Positions 1 through 10,456 of a stretch of DNA of 64,000 nt are shown here, piece after piece. Under the pieces are notes generated by a model. The model had not been told where the DNA came from, made no database searches, and saw only the letters and a list, made by a program, of their open reading frames with translations. Each line of letters begins with the position of its first letter. The stretch's first letter is position 1. A program made the position numbers and the translations under genes. Origin of the DNA: Corythucha ciliata. Lineage: Eukaryota; Arthropoda; Insecta; Hemiptera; Tingidae. Location of the stretch: assembly GCA_038030265.1 (NCBI GenBank), contig CM075937.1, positions 2,542,001-2,606,000 on the forward strand. The letters are read 5' to 3'.

Positions 1-680
1 GCTGGTTCTCAGTTTGAGCCTCGAATCTTTCAGAAGCTATACGGATTTGCGTTTTCTCAATTTCAGCCGGGAATTGGTGATATTCTTCATTTTCGTGTCC
101 GCGAAATAGCGTTTTTCCTCAACTTTATCCGCGAATTAGTGATTTTTCTCCTTATCAGATGTTAAATAGCGTTTTCTGATAGTTTTGCAGCGAATTAGCA
201 AATCTTTTCGCCATTTCAGTTGTGAATTTGCCATTTTGGCCCAATTTTAATCCGAATTAGCGTTGTTTTTGTCGATATCAGCCGCTATGTTTTTTTTTTT
301 TACTTGTACAACCTTGAATTACTAGCGTGTATTCTCAATTGTAGCCGCGGGCTTGGCCCAAAAACAACACTTTTGCATTGATTTCTACATTTTATCCGCG
401 GAATAGCCCTCATACACTGTGAATCGACGACTTTTTTTCTCAATCTCTGTCTGGAATTTGCATCGTCAGACCACGAATCAGGGCTTTTTCGCAGTTATAG
501 TCACGAATATTAGCGCATTTTCATAAGTTTTTGCCGCGCCAGCCAGTTCTAAATTGTCTATCAATACATTAGTGCGCTTGTAAGGACCTAACGAAACTGG
601 GGACGGTCTGTTTTCTCTATTTTATTCATGAATTTTCCTCAAGAAGGCGCAAATGTCTGTATTTCAGCCACCAGAATAGC
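1..680 (+). repeat. Family-1 degenerate ~30-bp tandem array (copy A, cut by window start)
   Basis: The unit is built on GCGAATTAGCG followed by a T-rich run, CTCAATTT and AGCC, recurring about every 28-34 bases with heavy divergence. The same unit fills 20290-21640 and 26315-27205, and lies in reverse orientation at 61390-62745. No coding potential is visible. The left end is outside the window, and I see no clear terminus on the right, where it fades at about 680. Confidence 0.75.
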
Positions 681-817
681 ACTCTCGGGGGCTCAATAGA
701 ATAGTCAGCCCACACTCATTGCTGATGTCACTTGTAACGTTAGGTATATTCTCCAGGTCGGATATAGACTGAAATTCGTAGACTAAAAGGAGCCAAATCG
801 CTGTCCAACCTTTTCAC

Positions 818-2275
818 GTGAATGAACCTAAAAATCCTCATTTTTCCTTATTTAAGCTTTTCGGGGGCCCGGGGCGGTCCGCACCTCGCCTCTTCGCCAC
901 TTCGAAAGGAGTCACCGACATCAAACATTTGAGTGAAAGGACCAAATGCCATGAGATGTCAAAAACTCATTTGGACAATGCCACCACAGAATATGCGCTT
1001 TTGGGTCAAGTAAATAATAGTCCCGCTGTTAGATTCAGCCTACAACCTAAACGTCAAACGCCATAACGAAAGTGTCGACCGCAATAGATACGTTTTGTCG
1101 TTTTTAATAGATTGCATACAATTTTGCGGTATTTTTGAACTTGCCTTGCGGGGTCACGACGAAACTGTTGGGTCATCACACAAGGGAGTATTTCTTGGTT
1201 TAGTTGATTTCGCTCTCGACTCTGCATTGAAAGTTCATCTGGAAAAAGCCTCTAGGCTTTTTAGGAGGGGGAAAAATAGAGGGGTAAATTCACTCATTGA
1301 AGCCAAATATCCTAACGGACATTATCTTCACTGTTACTCCCACCAACTTAAACTGACTATGATTGAAGCCACTTCATCTATTACCGAAGTTCGAATATTT
1401 TTTGCCAATTTGTCGGGGATTTCTTCCCTTTTCAGCCCCTCACCCCTAAGAATTTCAGTCCTTAATAATGCCATCCAGCGCCGTAGTATCCCGAGGCCAT
1501 CCCAAACAAGATGGAATTTTAATGCCAGGCTTGTGCAATCAGTGCACGAATATCGCGGTGCACTTATCAAAACGTTCGAGGAAATTTGTGAGAGTGGAAA
1601 TTACAACTCTATAACCATTAGGGAATCCAGTGGCTTGCTGGCACTCCTAGAAGACGATAGCTTCAACAAAATTATGCCACACGTTGACATACTTTTCGCT
1701 CAAATGCAAAAACGTGACACTGACCCAGTGCAAATTCGAAATAATATCGACCATTTCTAACATGAGGTTCAGAAAGTTAGGGAAAATATTTAGGACCCCC
1801 CACCGACTTCCACGAACAAACGTAAAAGAAAATAATATGATACCCCTTCGAACAAACTTGGTTAAGCGATAGAAGTTTGCGATTTAATTTTGAATCAAGT
1901 ACAAGATCGTTTTGATTTTACTGGTCATTTGCAAGCATCCAAATTGTTTTATACAGATCTTTTCTTAAATTATTCGAAGCAGTTTCCCCAAAAGGAGTTC
2001 GATGAGACGATCAATACGTACCCCTTTTTAGAAGGTCCTCGATTGAAGTCGGAAATAATAATAATCCATTGTCGATCCGATTTCGTAGCTGCAAATGGAG
2101 CTCTCACCCTATTGAAATTGTTTTTGCACGACAATTTCAATGAAGTTTATTCAGAAACAGTAAAATTGCTCCAAGTGCTTGTCACTACTCCAATGACCAC
2201 CGAGGAATCAGAAAGGGCCTTTTCTACTTTGAAAAGGATCAAGACGTTTTTAAGGTCGACGAAATGAGCCCAGCA
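818..2275 (+). pseudogene. hAT-superfamily transposase pseudogene (TTF zinc-finger/DUF4371/dimerisation type)
   Basis: Three collinear fragments in different frames make up one decayed hAT transposase. 818-1066 resembles the TTF-type zinc-finger region (GVTDIKHLSERTKCHEMSKT). 1095-1760 resembles DUF4371 and the start of the catalytic region (FCGIFELALRGHDET, then HCYSHQLKLTMIEA and PSQTRWNF). 1890-2267 ends in the C-terminal dimerisation signature (ESERAFSTLKRIKTFLRST). Frameshifts and stops separate the pieces, and the open parts are shorter than a full 600-800 residue protein. Related ZMYM1-like and 52-kDa-repressor-like proteins share this layout. No terminal inverted repeats were found. 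Family assignment is firm; activity is very unlikely. Confidence 0.85.
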
Positions 2276-2280
2276 GAAAT

Positions 2281-2595
2281 GAATACTACACCGACGAGGA
2301 GGATCTTGAGCGAGAGACAAATTGGATTCTCAAAAAAAATAAAAATAAAAAAGAATGCAAGAAAAGAAAAGCGAAATCATCCCCAGAAATTGAGGACAGA
2401 ACTTCAGAAGGAAAGAAAACTCCGATTACGCAAGGTAAAAAGCAACCTGCCCCTCCACCCATCAACGTAAGTGGGTTGAAAGACCATTCCGACATCCGTC
2501 GAATTACGGCAGTCATTAATGATAATAAACAATGGAAGGTGACCTCATTGAGGAATAAGGTCCGTTCCATTGTTTCGCGAGTGCTACACTTTTAA
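2281..2595 (+). pseudogene. Jockey-type LINE ORF1 (gag-like) fragment
   Basis: An open stretch without its own start codon follows the hAT remnant. It is very basic and has a proline-rich run leading into APPPINVSGLKD and a short segment ending VTSLRNKVRS. This resembles the region before the zinc knuckles in Jockey ORF1 proteins, such as the PPPPI segment of the ORF1 at 51985-52524. The last codons (from about 2545) run into a dispersed repeat related to the foldback MITE at 18371-18614. No zinc knuckles follow, so it is a short truncated piece. The call rests on motif style and is moderate. Confidence 0.5.
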
Positions 2596-2640
2596 AGAAA
2601 ATCATCTGGTTTCATTCAATTTTTTATTCATTTTATTTTT
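2545..2640 (+). repeat. Half copy of the GTGCTACACTT foldback repeat
   Basis: The stretch from GGTCCGTTCCATT through GTGCTACACTTTTAAAGAA to the T-rich end matches one arm of the foldback element at 18371-18614 (inner arms near 18460-18570). It reads as a truncated copy joined to a LINE ORF1 scrap. Confidence 0.6.
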
Positions 2641-3100
2641 TAATCGAGTCTTATTAAAGAACTCTAATCTTATTTAGTGCACACATACAAAGACACACTA
2701 CGAGCACTTAATTATTATTGAGGAAAAAAAACCTACACCAATAATGTTTCATGTAATTAAATCGTACTGCTGTTGAAGTTTCTTTCGCGCGCTTTTGCAT
2801 CAAGGAAACTAGGGTTTTCAAGGAAACTGGGATTAACAGAGAAAAATTACAGAAGAAAAAAAAAACATAAAAATTATCAGTGGGTTCCGTAGTCCATTTA
2901 TTTTTATTTTTGGGTAGTGAAGGATCCTCGATTTATCTGTTCAATTTTCTGCTTTGAAAGTTTGCCTGACTTCATTTGAAAATAATGACAAGAAAATTCT
3001 CATGGTGGATTTCACAACTCGGCTTAGGATTTGGCTTAATATTAAGTCTGACATTAGGGGGAAAATGCATTGAATATAATTTAAACAAGGTTCGGCTTTG

Positions 3101-3501
3101 TCAAGGGGTGTTTCACAGATGATTCCTCGACCCCCCTCCAATCACCCCTCAACTAATACGGGGCATTCGTTTTCTCGCCTTAATTCTGCACCAATCCTGG
3201 ATTTTAAGGACTCGTTTCCATCTCCACGAAGTTCCCCAAATGCAGACGTATAATTTTTTCAAATTTCGTCCATGAAGTAATTTTAAACCTCCCTTAAATT
3301 TTTGCCATGAAATTTCAAGCTCTTCCTTCGACTTATTTGAAAAAAGTAATACGTCTGCATATTCGGAACTTCCTGGAGATTGAAACGAGACCTTGAAATC
3401 CAGGATTGGAGCAGAAATAAGGCGAGAAAACGTGTGCCACGTAGTAGATGAGGGAAGATTGGAGGAGGGGTCGAGGAATCATCAGTGCAATACCCCCTTA
3501 A
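3101..3501. mobile_element. TTAA-type MITE, copy 1 (long terminal inverted repeats)
   Basis: The arms 3105-3250 and about 3350-3497 are inverted copies of each other. Each carries GATTCCTCGACCCCCCTCCA near the outer end, then GCACCAATCCTGGATTT and GCAGACGTAT inwards. The right end abuts TTAA (3498-3501); the left end abuts TCAA (3101-3104), read as decayed TTAA. TTAA duplications fit piggyBac-like or Kolobok-like non-autonomous elements. At least four more copies lie in the window: 32664-40565, the copy ending at 35664, 40814-53336, and the parts named in those entries. There is no coding sequence. Confidence 0.8.
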
Positions 3502-3579
3502 GCCGTGGTGATGAAATCAACCATAATTAAATTAAAGGGGGATCGGTATTGGTTCATCAATATAATTTATTTATTTGCT

Positions 3580-3606
3580 TGAGACAAAAGAGAGAGAGAG
3601 AGAGAA
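3580..3606 (+). repeat. (AG)n microsatellite
   Basis: A short run of AG dinucleotides followed by GATGATGATG. It lies between the TTAA MITE and the 3' end of the MULE gene. Confidence 0.8.
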
Positions 3607-3667
3607 AATGAATTAATGATGATGATGTATTAATGCATTTTTGCACAGGGTATGTTATTTTTCACAT

Positions 3668-5850
3668 TTAGTGACAATTGATGCTGCCGTTTTGGTTTCT
3701 TTTTACGAATTTTTGTGGAACTCTTTGACAGCTCTTCATTTGACGGTCTTCCCGATTGCAGTCTTCTTCCTCCTTTTGGCAAACCTCGACTTTTCCTCCT
3801 TGACAGAGCAGTTGGCTGGACAGCAATAGTTTTCTTTTTAGACAGCCCGAACATTTGACACGACGCCACGTAGGCCGAAGCTTGGGAAGAGGTTTGAACC
3901 TACAACAGGGACCGAATATTATGATAAACTCGATTTTTTCATAAATGTTCCAAGATTCCAGATTTGGCCAAGTTTCCACAAGACCAAAAATAATGCCACG
4001 TCCTACATCCCCCGCGTACGACAACACCTTTTATTTGAACTCAAGAAGGAAAATTTTTTATATTCGTCTGTACTATTTTTTTTTTGTATACCTACAATAA
4101 TTATTTATTATTATTTTACTTTACCTTGTCCAGAGATCGAATCAATTTCTCCATGATCAACTTGTTATAAAAGCTGGGTGACTCTTGGAGAAGATATGCT
4201 ACTCGGAGAAAACCATTTTTCAATGTTGATATAATTTCAAAATATTCCTGGGAAGAAAAATCTTCAACGCCTGGGCTTTGATCTTCCTCAACTGACAACT
4301 CAGCGGGGTTCACGACGACCGAGCTTCCGTCCTGTTTTTCCGAATCATGCTGCATACCATCGAAAAATTGTTGAGGAACTTCTGTTCCATATGCGATTAT
4401 TGCAAGTTTCCTCTTTTCTTCGGCAGACAGAAGAGGCCTTTTTAAAGCTTGTATGCCAGTGTGGTGTTCGACGCCACAAATGTGTTTACAATAGCGCCCA
4501 TTGCGTCCAAAAGGGCAGTCGCATGTTTCGAGGGTGATGTCGACGTCTTTTCCCTTTGAAGCCACTTTGTAGTTCTCTGCTGAAGTTTGCAGTACTTCCA
4601 GCGTCGTCGAATTCTTCAGGAATTTTTTGTAGTCCGTCAGAAATTTTTGGTCTCTTCGGGAAGTGGCGAACTCTACGAGTCTACGTTGGTGATACTTTTC
4701 GAAAATGGTGGTGATGAACTCAAGCAAAGCGCAGGAATTAAAAGCCCTGCACCTTTGAAGTACAACGTCTTTAAATGTTCGTATCGACGCCTCCGAAAAG
4801 TTGTTAGTATTATGACCGTAGGTCAATAAATTACTCCGATACGCAAGACACCACTCCTGTCTTCGAACCCATAGGTTTTCAAAATACTTCTTTGCGTTTG
4901 ATAAAGGTCGGATGAACATAATTAAGTCATTGAAACACTTTTCCGCAGCTCCTGTAGAACCAGCGTACAGAACTCTTTGAAACAGCCTCATAATAGCGAT
5001 CCTCTGACTGCTCTCAATTTGATGTGAACTGCTCCACAGCCATCTCCATACTGCTTGACACACGTGAAAAGTGCACAGCAAGAGACGTGCAGATGGAAAA
5101 ATGGCCTGCAGAGCTCGCCTCTCCGCTAAACTGTCATCCGTTATAACGATTGAAGGACTCCATTTTTTGTTTGTGCCTCTTTCGATAGCTTCCTTTAAAG
5201 CGATAAACGAGGAAGTATAATTTTGTTCAGACAGCGACGTGTGACGTATACAACCAAGAGGCAAGGCTCCTACTTTACTTCTGAAAAAAAACAAACGTGA
5301 CGCATGTATTTGCTTGGTCGCAAGATCCGCTGGAATCTATGAAAACCATGTCGTTTGATTCACGATGTTCAAACACTCTAGACATCAACGGAGTTACAAT
5401 GGAAACAGTGAAGTTGTCTTCGTCGATGTGTAGTTTAAAACCACTTGCCTCTAGTATTGACTTCTTGGCCTTAAGAGTTTCCAAACTCGAGGTTAAATCT
5501 CTGTCACCGTAATTCGACCGTCTCCATGTCGGTGTTGTAGGTGTCGGGTTGTCATGGGCGTTCGCCAGCTTTTTTAGAACGGCAGATTCATCATCACAAA
5601 AATCCGCAAGTTGCATTTCGTGAAAAGATTTTGCAGCTGATGCGGTCATTCCTGCACCAAAATATTCCCAAAACTTTAGCTTGATCTTTTCACTAAAGCG
5701 AAGAAAACTGAAAGCTTCCGCATTTTCGATTTTGTGGTTGTGAGAGAATTTAATTTTAATGATACAATTAAGCCCATGATTCCTCTTAGTTTCTTTGTTG
5801 ATCATTTTGAACGTGAAGTTGATGGATGGAGTAGAACACCGTTCTGAACG
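3668..5850 (-). pseudogene. MULE (Mutator-like) transposase with SWIM zinc finger
   Basis: The N-terminal part (5850 down to about 5285) has a HNHKIENAEA motif and, near its end, VFIDSSGSCDQ, the first catalytic aspartate region. The next exon (5294-4126) holds the rest of the transposase fold: VITDDSLAERRALQAIFPSA, then LCTFHVCQAVWRWL, then a SWIM zinc finger CDCPFGRNGRYCKHI. The two parts are joined at a T8 run followed by CAG on the minus strand, so the break is either a frameshift in the homopolymer or an intron acceptor. A 97-bp intron at 4028-4124 (donor AAG/GTAAAG, acceptor AAAAG/GTG) leads to a basic last exon ending at about 3668. Host-derived FAR1-like proteins share these domains, but here only TEs surround it. 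It is one of the better preserved genes in the window. Confidence 0.8.
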
Positions 5851-5869
5851 ACTGAACGGGAACGGTGTT

Positions 5870-6300
5870 GTAATGGTATAGGGATTGTTAATACGCCTCC
5901 GGGCTGTGGTGGATCCAAGGGGTGGACATATCCCCCCCCCCCAACGCACAAAATGACATAAAAATAATGGGGAAAAATTAACTTTTTGTAAAATTATCAT
6001 AGGAAACACGCACATTTCTTCTTCTTTCACGAATTATAACATGATGGTTTTCCCACGATCAGGGAGGGAAGTGATACTTCCCCTTCCAGGTACCTGAACA
6101 GGGAAGTTGATTTTTACTTGAAAAGATGAGATCAGTGAAAAAAGTATTTTTTTCATTCACTAGTGAAGGAAAATAAGGCAGAATGCCAATGATTTCACAT
6201 TTTCCCTCGCAAGCGTAGGAAACAGGAAGGTTTTCACTCACTAGTGAAGGAAAGTGAAAAAAAAGTTCTGTATTCAATTAGCGTACCCTTTCCTCCCAAC
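5870..6300. other. No gene recognised; C-rich TE-like end and short repeats
   Basis: The stretch 5905-5945 reads, in reverse, as a G-run followed by CCTTGGATCCACCACAG, a style common at ends of non-autonomous DNA elements. No partner end was found. 6060-6275 contains two copies of TTCACTAGTGAAGGAAA. No protein family is recognisable. Confidence 0.35.
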
Positions 6301-6327
6301 ACTTGCAGGAAAGACAATTAAACCTGT

Positions 6328-6595
6328 TGGTCGAGCGAAAAATAATATCCACAACTCGTGTGGAAGAAGCTTTCACCCTGCTCGTTGTTTTTAGCTCACT
6401 CGGCCCCGCCTCATGAGCCAAACACAACTCGCAGGTAAAACTCCACTTCCCCCACTTGCAGTGAAATATACTATTATATCACTTGTCGCGCGAAAAATAT
6501 CGTGCACAACTCAATTCACTTGCTCGTACTCATTTAGCCGACTCGGATTTGCCTCGCCAGCCGAACAGAGTACTCGCAAGTAAATGGCAATTACG
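6328..6595 (+). repeat. Imperfect ~155-bp tandem duplication
   Basis: Two adjacent blocks share GTCGAGCGAAAAATA...CACAACTC, CTGCTCGT, ACTCGG and AACTCGCAGGTAAA (second copy GTCGCGCGAAAAATATC, ACTCGCAAGTAAA). The blocks start near 6331 and 6487. They are non-coding and of unknown origin. Confidence 0.55.
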
Positions 6596-6680
6596 TGTCT
6601 CGTTATGTGTAAGAGACTATTTTTTAAAACAGCTGATTATTTTAGAGCCTACGGGATAAAACACTCACTTTATCGCCGTG

Positions 6681-6682
<2 letters not shown>

Positions 6683-6745
<63 letters not shown>
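6683..6745 (+). repeat. Uninterrupted 63-nt poly(A) tract
   Basis: Sixty-three consecutive A, flanked by GCCGTGGC and CAGCCCATG. No polyadenylation signal or retroposed sequence was recognised directly upstream. Confidence 0.95.
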
Positions 6746-6746
<1 letters not shown>

Positions 6747-6948
6747 AGCCCATGTTTTAATAAAAAAATACAAAAATACTATACAAACCGCGACAAAAAA
6801 GTGTTTTTGGGGTCTCGAGAAAAGGCCAGGCTCGGCTACGCCTCACCCGTCCAATTTTTTTTTTCTCGGCCTCCAAAAAATCGCTTTCTTGCCTAGGCGT
6901 ATAATCTACTATTCCTAAGATCATTCTTAAAGAAGTGTTTAAGCAGAT

Positions 6949-7072
6949 GTTCATCGTGCGTAATGACCTATTTTACGCACGCCGTGTGATCAAGAGTTCA
7001 CGGTAAAAGAGTTTACTCTTTTTACTCTTTACTGCACGGCGTGTGTAAAGTAGGTCATTAAGCACGATGAAC
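6949..7072. repeat. Foldback: 38-bp inverted arms around a 48-bp spacer
   Basis: Arm 6949-6986 (GTTCATCGTGCGTAATGACC...) and arm 7035-7072 are reverse complements with about three mismatches. The spacer contains a further partial palindrome (AAAGAGTTTACTCTTT). It could be a very small MITE or a cruciform-forming site. It lies midway between the two long poly(A) tracts. Confidence 0.8.
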
Positions 7073-7306
7073 GATGGGTGAAGGGTGAGTAAATTATATC
7101 CCAAAAAGGTCAAAGTTAGTTGATTACGTTGGTGAGTTGGTAGAAAAATTGAGGCAGGGAAGCCCGCTTTCATCTTACGCGATTCCTTTGTTTTTTTATT
7201 TTTATTTCTCTGAAAAGAAGTTGTGTGGTAAATGGGAGACTTTACGGAACCGTTAAATTAAATAATTATGAACCTAATTGGCTTTAATAGGTTTTGTACG
7301 ATCGAA

Positions 7307-7309
<3 letters not shown>

Positions 7310-7375
<66 letters not shown>
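7310..7375 (+). repeat. Uninterrupted 66-nt poly(A) tract flanked by GTACGATC repeats
   Basis: Sixty-six consecutive A. The octamer GTACGATC occurs just upstream (7296-7303) and again just downstream (from 7378), as a target-site duplication would. Only GAAGGT precedes the A-run between the octamers. It may be a minimal retroposition product or an expanded tail. Confidence 0.9.
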
Positions 7376-7376
<1 letters not shown>

Positions 7377-7576
7377 CGTACGATCCTGAGGCGTATAATC
7401 GCACTACAAACTCTACCGATGATCGTGCCTCGTTCTTTAAAACCTCCTTTGTGCCTACGTATCGTAATAAAAAGAAAAGGGTTAGGGTTCCCGGGGGGCC
7501 GGTGAAATACCACCTCTGCCTCGTCGCGTCTGGGAATGGAAGTCTCTTGCTTGAACTAAATGAGTTGGCATGTGCG

Positions 7577-8885
7577 CAGTGGCGTAGCGGACGGAGTGGC
7601 GTGGACGGTGGGGAGGCCACCAGTTCAGTCAGTTTCGCTCAAATAAAAATAGCTTGACAGCCATTCAATGCCTAATAATAGCTAAACTATGGCATGCCCA
7701 CTATAAAAACGGCTAAACTAAAGGTAATAGCACCCCAAAGAGTGGCAAAACTAACTATTAGCGCCTTGAAAATGGCTGAGCTGACAAAACGTGCGGAAAA
7801 ATTATCTTTTTAAAAAAAGCAAAATGGACTTCAAGCACCCTAAAAATGGCTGGCCTGACGATCCTTGTAGCCCTGAAAATGACCAAATTGACAATTCATG
7901 CTCCAAAAATGGCCAATACTGACCATTCGCGCCTTTGGCTTGACGAAACATACTCGTGTTCCAAATAAAACGGTTAAACTGGCTATTCGCGCCTTGAAAA
8001 TACCTTAACAGATGATTTCTGCCCTGAAAAGTGCAGAAAGGGCCAAACTGACCATTCACGCCTTTGGCTTGACGCGACTATTTACGCCCTAAAAAAGGCA
8101 AAACTGACGATTCGCGCCTTGAAAATGTCTAAGCTGACTAGCGATTTCCGCTTTAAACATGGTGAAACTGACTTTACGTGCCACAAATTCGTGCCCTAAA
8201 ATGCCTGAACAAGTGATTGCTGCCCTTAAAATGACCAAAACTGACCATTCTTGCGTAGAAAATTACTAAACATGCAATGCCTGCTGTAAAAATGGCCAAA
8301 ATGACAATTCTCGCTTCAAAAATGGCAAAACTTACCATTATGACCCTAAAATGCCAAAACTGATGATTTTTGCTCTGAAAATATCGCCGAGGTTAATATT
8401 CATTCCTCATACCTATAAAAGACCTGACAATTTGCACCTTGGAAATGGCGAACTGACCATTCGCAACCTACAAATGGTATGGCGGACTATTTTGTACCAT
8501 AAAAATGGCAAAACATATTAACGATTTGGCCCTTGATAATCGCTATACAGAGTTCGTACTCTAGACTAAAAAGACGGATTTGTGCTGTCTGAAAATATCA
8601 CACTGACTATTCTCGCCCGCTAAGAAACGAACATACTGACAGTTTGCGCAGTAAAAATTGCCAAACTGGATTTACGACGAACTGGAACTTACGATTCATG
8701 CTTGAACTTGTGCTGTAAATTGCTTGATTGACTAATCACCGACAATTCGTGCCCGGGAAATGGCGAAACTTACCATTCGTGCTTAATAAATGACCAAATA
8801 CTGAGCCTCCGTGCCATTAAAATGGCTACACTGCATTTGCGTCATGTATACGGCTTAACTGACGCGATTCGTGCCATGCGAATTC
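7577..8885 (+). mobile_element. Family-2 degenerate ~30-bp array with hAT-like left terminus (copy E)
   Basis: The array unit is built on CCATTCGCGCC, TTGAAAATGGC and CAAACTGA, repeating about every 30 bases from about 7640 to 8885 with strong divergence. Just outside it, at 7577, is CAGTGGCGTAGCGGACGG, a terminal sequence style common in hAT-like non-autonomous elements. The opposite end is missing: the array runs straight into LINE RT sequence at about 8886. The same family recurs in reverse at 54102-55840. Confidence 0.65.
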
Positions 8886-9370
8886 CTCGCCTTCCTCCCT
8901 CCACCCATAGGTTGAGTTCACTTCAGAGTTGGCGCCACTGAACATGAAGACCGTGTCGTCCGCGAAACAGAAAGGGGTGGCCGAAATGTCCAAATCGAAA
9001 ATACTATTGTAGTACAAGATGAACAGCAGTGGACACAGCACGGAACCCTGTGGTACACCGGATTTTAGAACCATCTCGTGGCTGACAGTGCCATTTTATT
9101 TTGACTTTTTTGCATTCTGCCTGTGATATACATGACCATCAAGTCGAGAGCAACTCCTCTGATACCGTAGCTCTCCAATTTGTTGAAAAGCGATTCATGC
9201 AGTCGAAGGCTTTGTGAAAATCAATGAATACTCCAAACCCGCTCAAGTTTTGATCCAAACGCTCGATACTTCAAACAGCGCGTGGTCCGTTGATAAGCCA
9301 GCCTGGAAACCGAATTGCCTTTTGGAGATGATCTGATGCGTTAGCAAGAACTCTGAAATCCTTATAAATG
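8886..9370 (-). pseudogene. LINE reverse transcriptase fragment (CR1/Jockey group)
   Basis: Reading on the minus strand from about 9370, successive frames give QFGFQAGLSTDHALFEV, then FIDFHKAFDC, then GVPQGSVLCPLLFILYYN and CFADDTVFMF with the catalytic ADD. At least two frameshifts and a stop break it. The sequence is close to the RT at 19445-20275, so both probably derive from one LINE family. Its 3' side ends where the family-2 array begins. Confidence 0.8.
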
Positions 9371-10110
9371 TTCTCCCACACAAGTTTGCTAGATGATGCC
9401 GAAGGAAAGTTCCTATAAGACCTCTTGACTTACGATATTACGCTGGTCAGTGTGTTTTGTGAAATTTTGATTTTCAAATTCAAGTGGAAATATTCCAGAA
9501 GACAAATTTAATGCAATATAAAACGTTTTATCGACTTATTAACGCGTCATAATCAATTGTACTTGAATTTGGAAATCTTGAAGAGTCAAAAGAAATGAAA
9601 AATATGAGAGCCTAGTGTATGTGATTTATTTTCCTGCAAAATCTTTTAAAATCAATTACTCGTTGTACGTTTCGTGACAGGGATAAATTATTGTTAGAGA
9701 CAAAAGGAAATGCTCGCCGGTTCTAACGTTCAAAGTCCGGCAAGGACACTCAATTACTTTCCCAAGACCCTTCCACAACTCCCGTCCAATTGGAAATCGG
9801 AAGAGACTGGAACAGATAATGGGTAGTTGGAAGATGGGAGTGTGGTGGTCGGGGTGGGGTTAACAGAGTTGACTGGGTCTAAGCACTCGATAAAAGAAAA
9901 GAAGGGAAAGGGCGTCGTAGGGGGAGTTAGGGGTTTTGCGGGGAATAGAAACAGGGCATGGTTTTAAAAGTCTTGTTTCTTGCAGTCATTTCATTTCCTG
10001 GATATAACTACTAATTCAAGTGTTGAAGGAGAAACAGAGATGGTGATTGTAAGAAAATAACCACCAAAAAGAAACTTGGCTTGAACCAATGAATCTGAAC
10101 AGTATGCGGC
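9371..10110. other. No gene recognised
   Basis: AT-rich sequence with no convincing ORF, inverted repeat or array. A G-rich patch lies near 9830-9960. Confidence 0.6.
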
Positions 10111-10111
10111 T

Positions 10112-10326
10112 ATACAGGGTGTACAAAAAGCGACTGGACAGAGAAAAACCAGTGAAGGGGCAACTCATTTCTGATCGAAATGACCATTTGCACTTTTCCG
10201 AAATTCCGCTTTGTTTCTGAGATACTCGCCATTTTCTGATTTTTATTTTTTATTTTTTTCCCCCTGAAACAGCTTGTTGTACACAAAGTAATTGATGCAA
10301 TGGCAAAAATGACGAGCCCATTGGAA
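10112..10326 (+). repeat. Dispersed ~215-bp repeat beginning TACAGGGTGTACAAAAAG
   Basis: The block starts TACAGGGTGTACAAAAAGCG and ends AAAAATGACGAGCCCA. A diverged copy lies in reverse at 21914-22115, again ending with the GGGCTCATCATTTTTGC side. It is probably a short non-autonomous element; class not determined. Here it directly precedes gypsy-1. Confidence 0.65.
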
Positions 10327-10353
10327 AGAGAACAACATTTTCTATTTAAAGAG

Positions 10354-10456
10354 TATTGAGATTCTCCATTTTATTATTATTCTACTTAAAAAAATCATCA
10401 TTTTTATTTGAAGAAATAAAACTACTTTTTCGCGACTCATTCTTTAAACACGTCAA
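10354..10456 (+). repeat. 5' LTR of gypsy-1
   Basis: Matches 16948-17049 almost throughout (TATTGAGATTCTCC to CGCGACTCATTCTTTAAA and CGTCAA). A TGGCGACGACTGG primer-site candidate begins at 10458, only two bases later. Confidence 0.8.

Noticed and set aside
7258..7657. ORFs across the poly(A) tract
   Set aside because: Long lysine or phenylalanine runs come from the homopolymer; no protein features flank them.
7640..8885. CRISPR-like array (regular ~30-bp repeats)
   Set aside because: The units are contiguous and diverged with no constant repeat alternating with unique spacers, and the context is a eukaryotic TE graveyard. The same holds for the other degenerate arrays.
8933..8940. CGCCACTG as the right terminus of the family-2 element starting at 7577
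   Set aside because: It lies in the coding frame of the LINE RT (FSGAN) and the flanks CATGTGCG and AACATGAA do not match, so it is probably coincidence.
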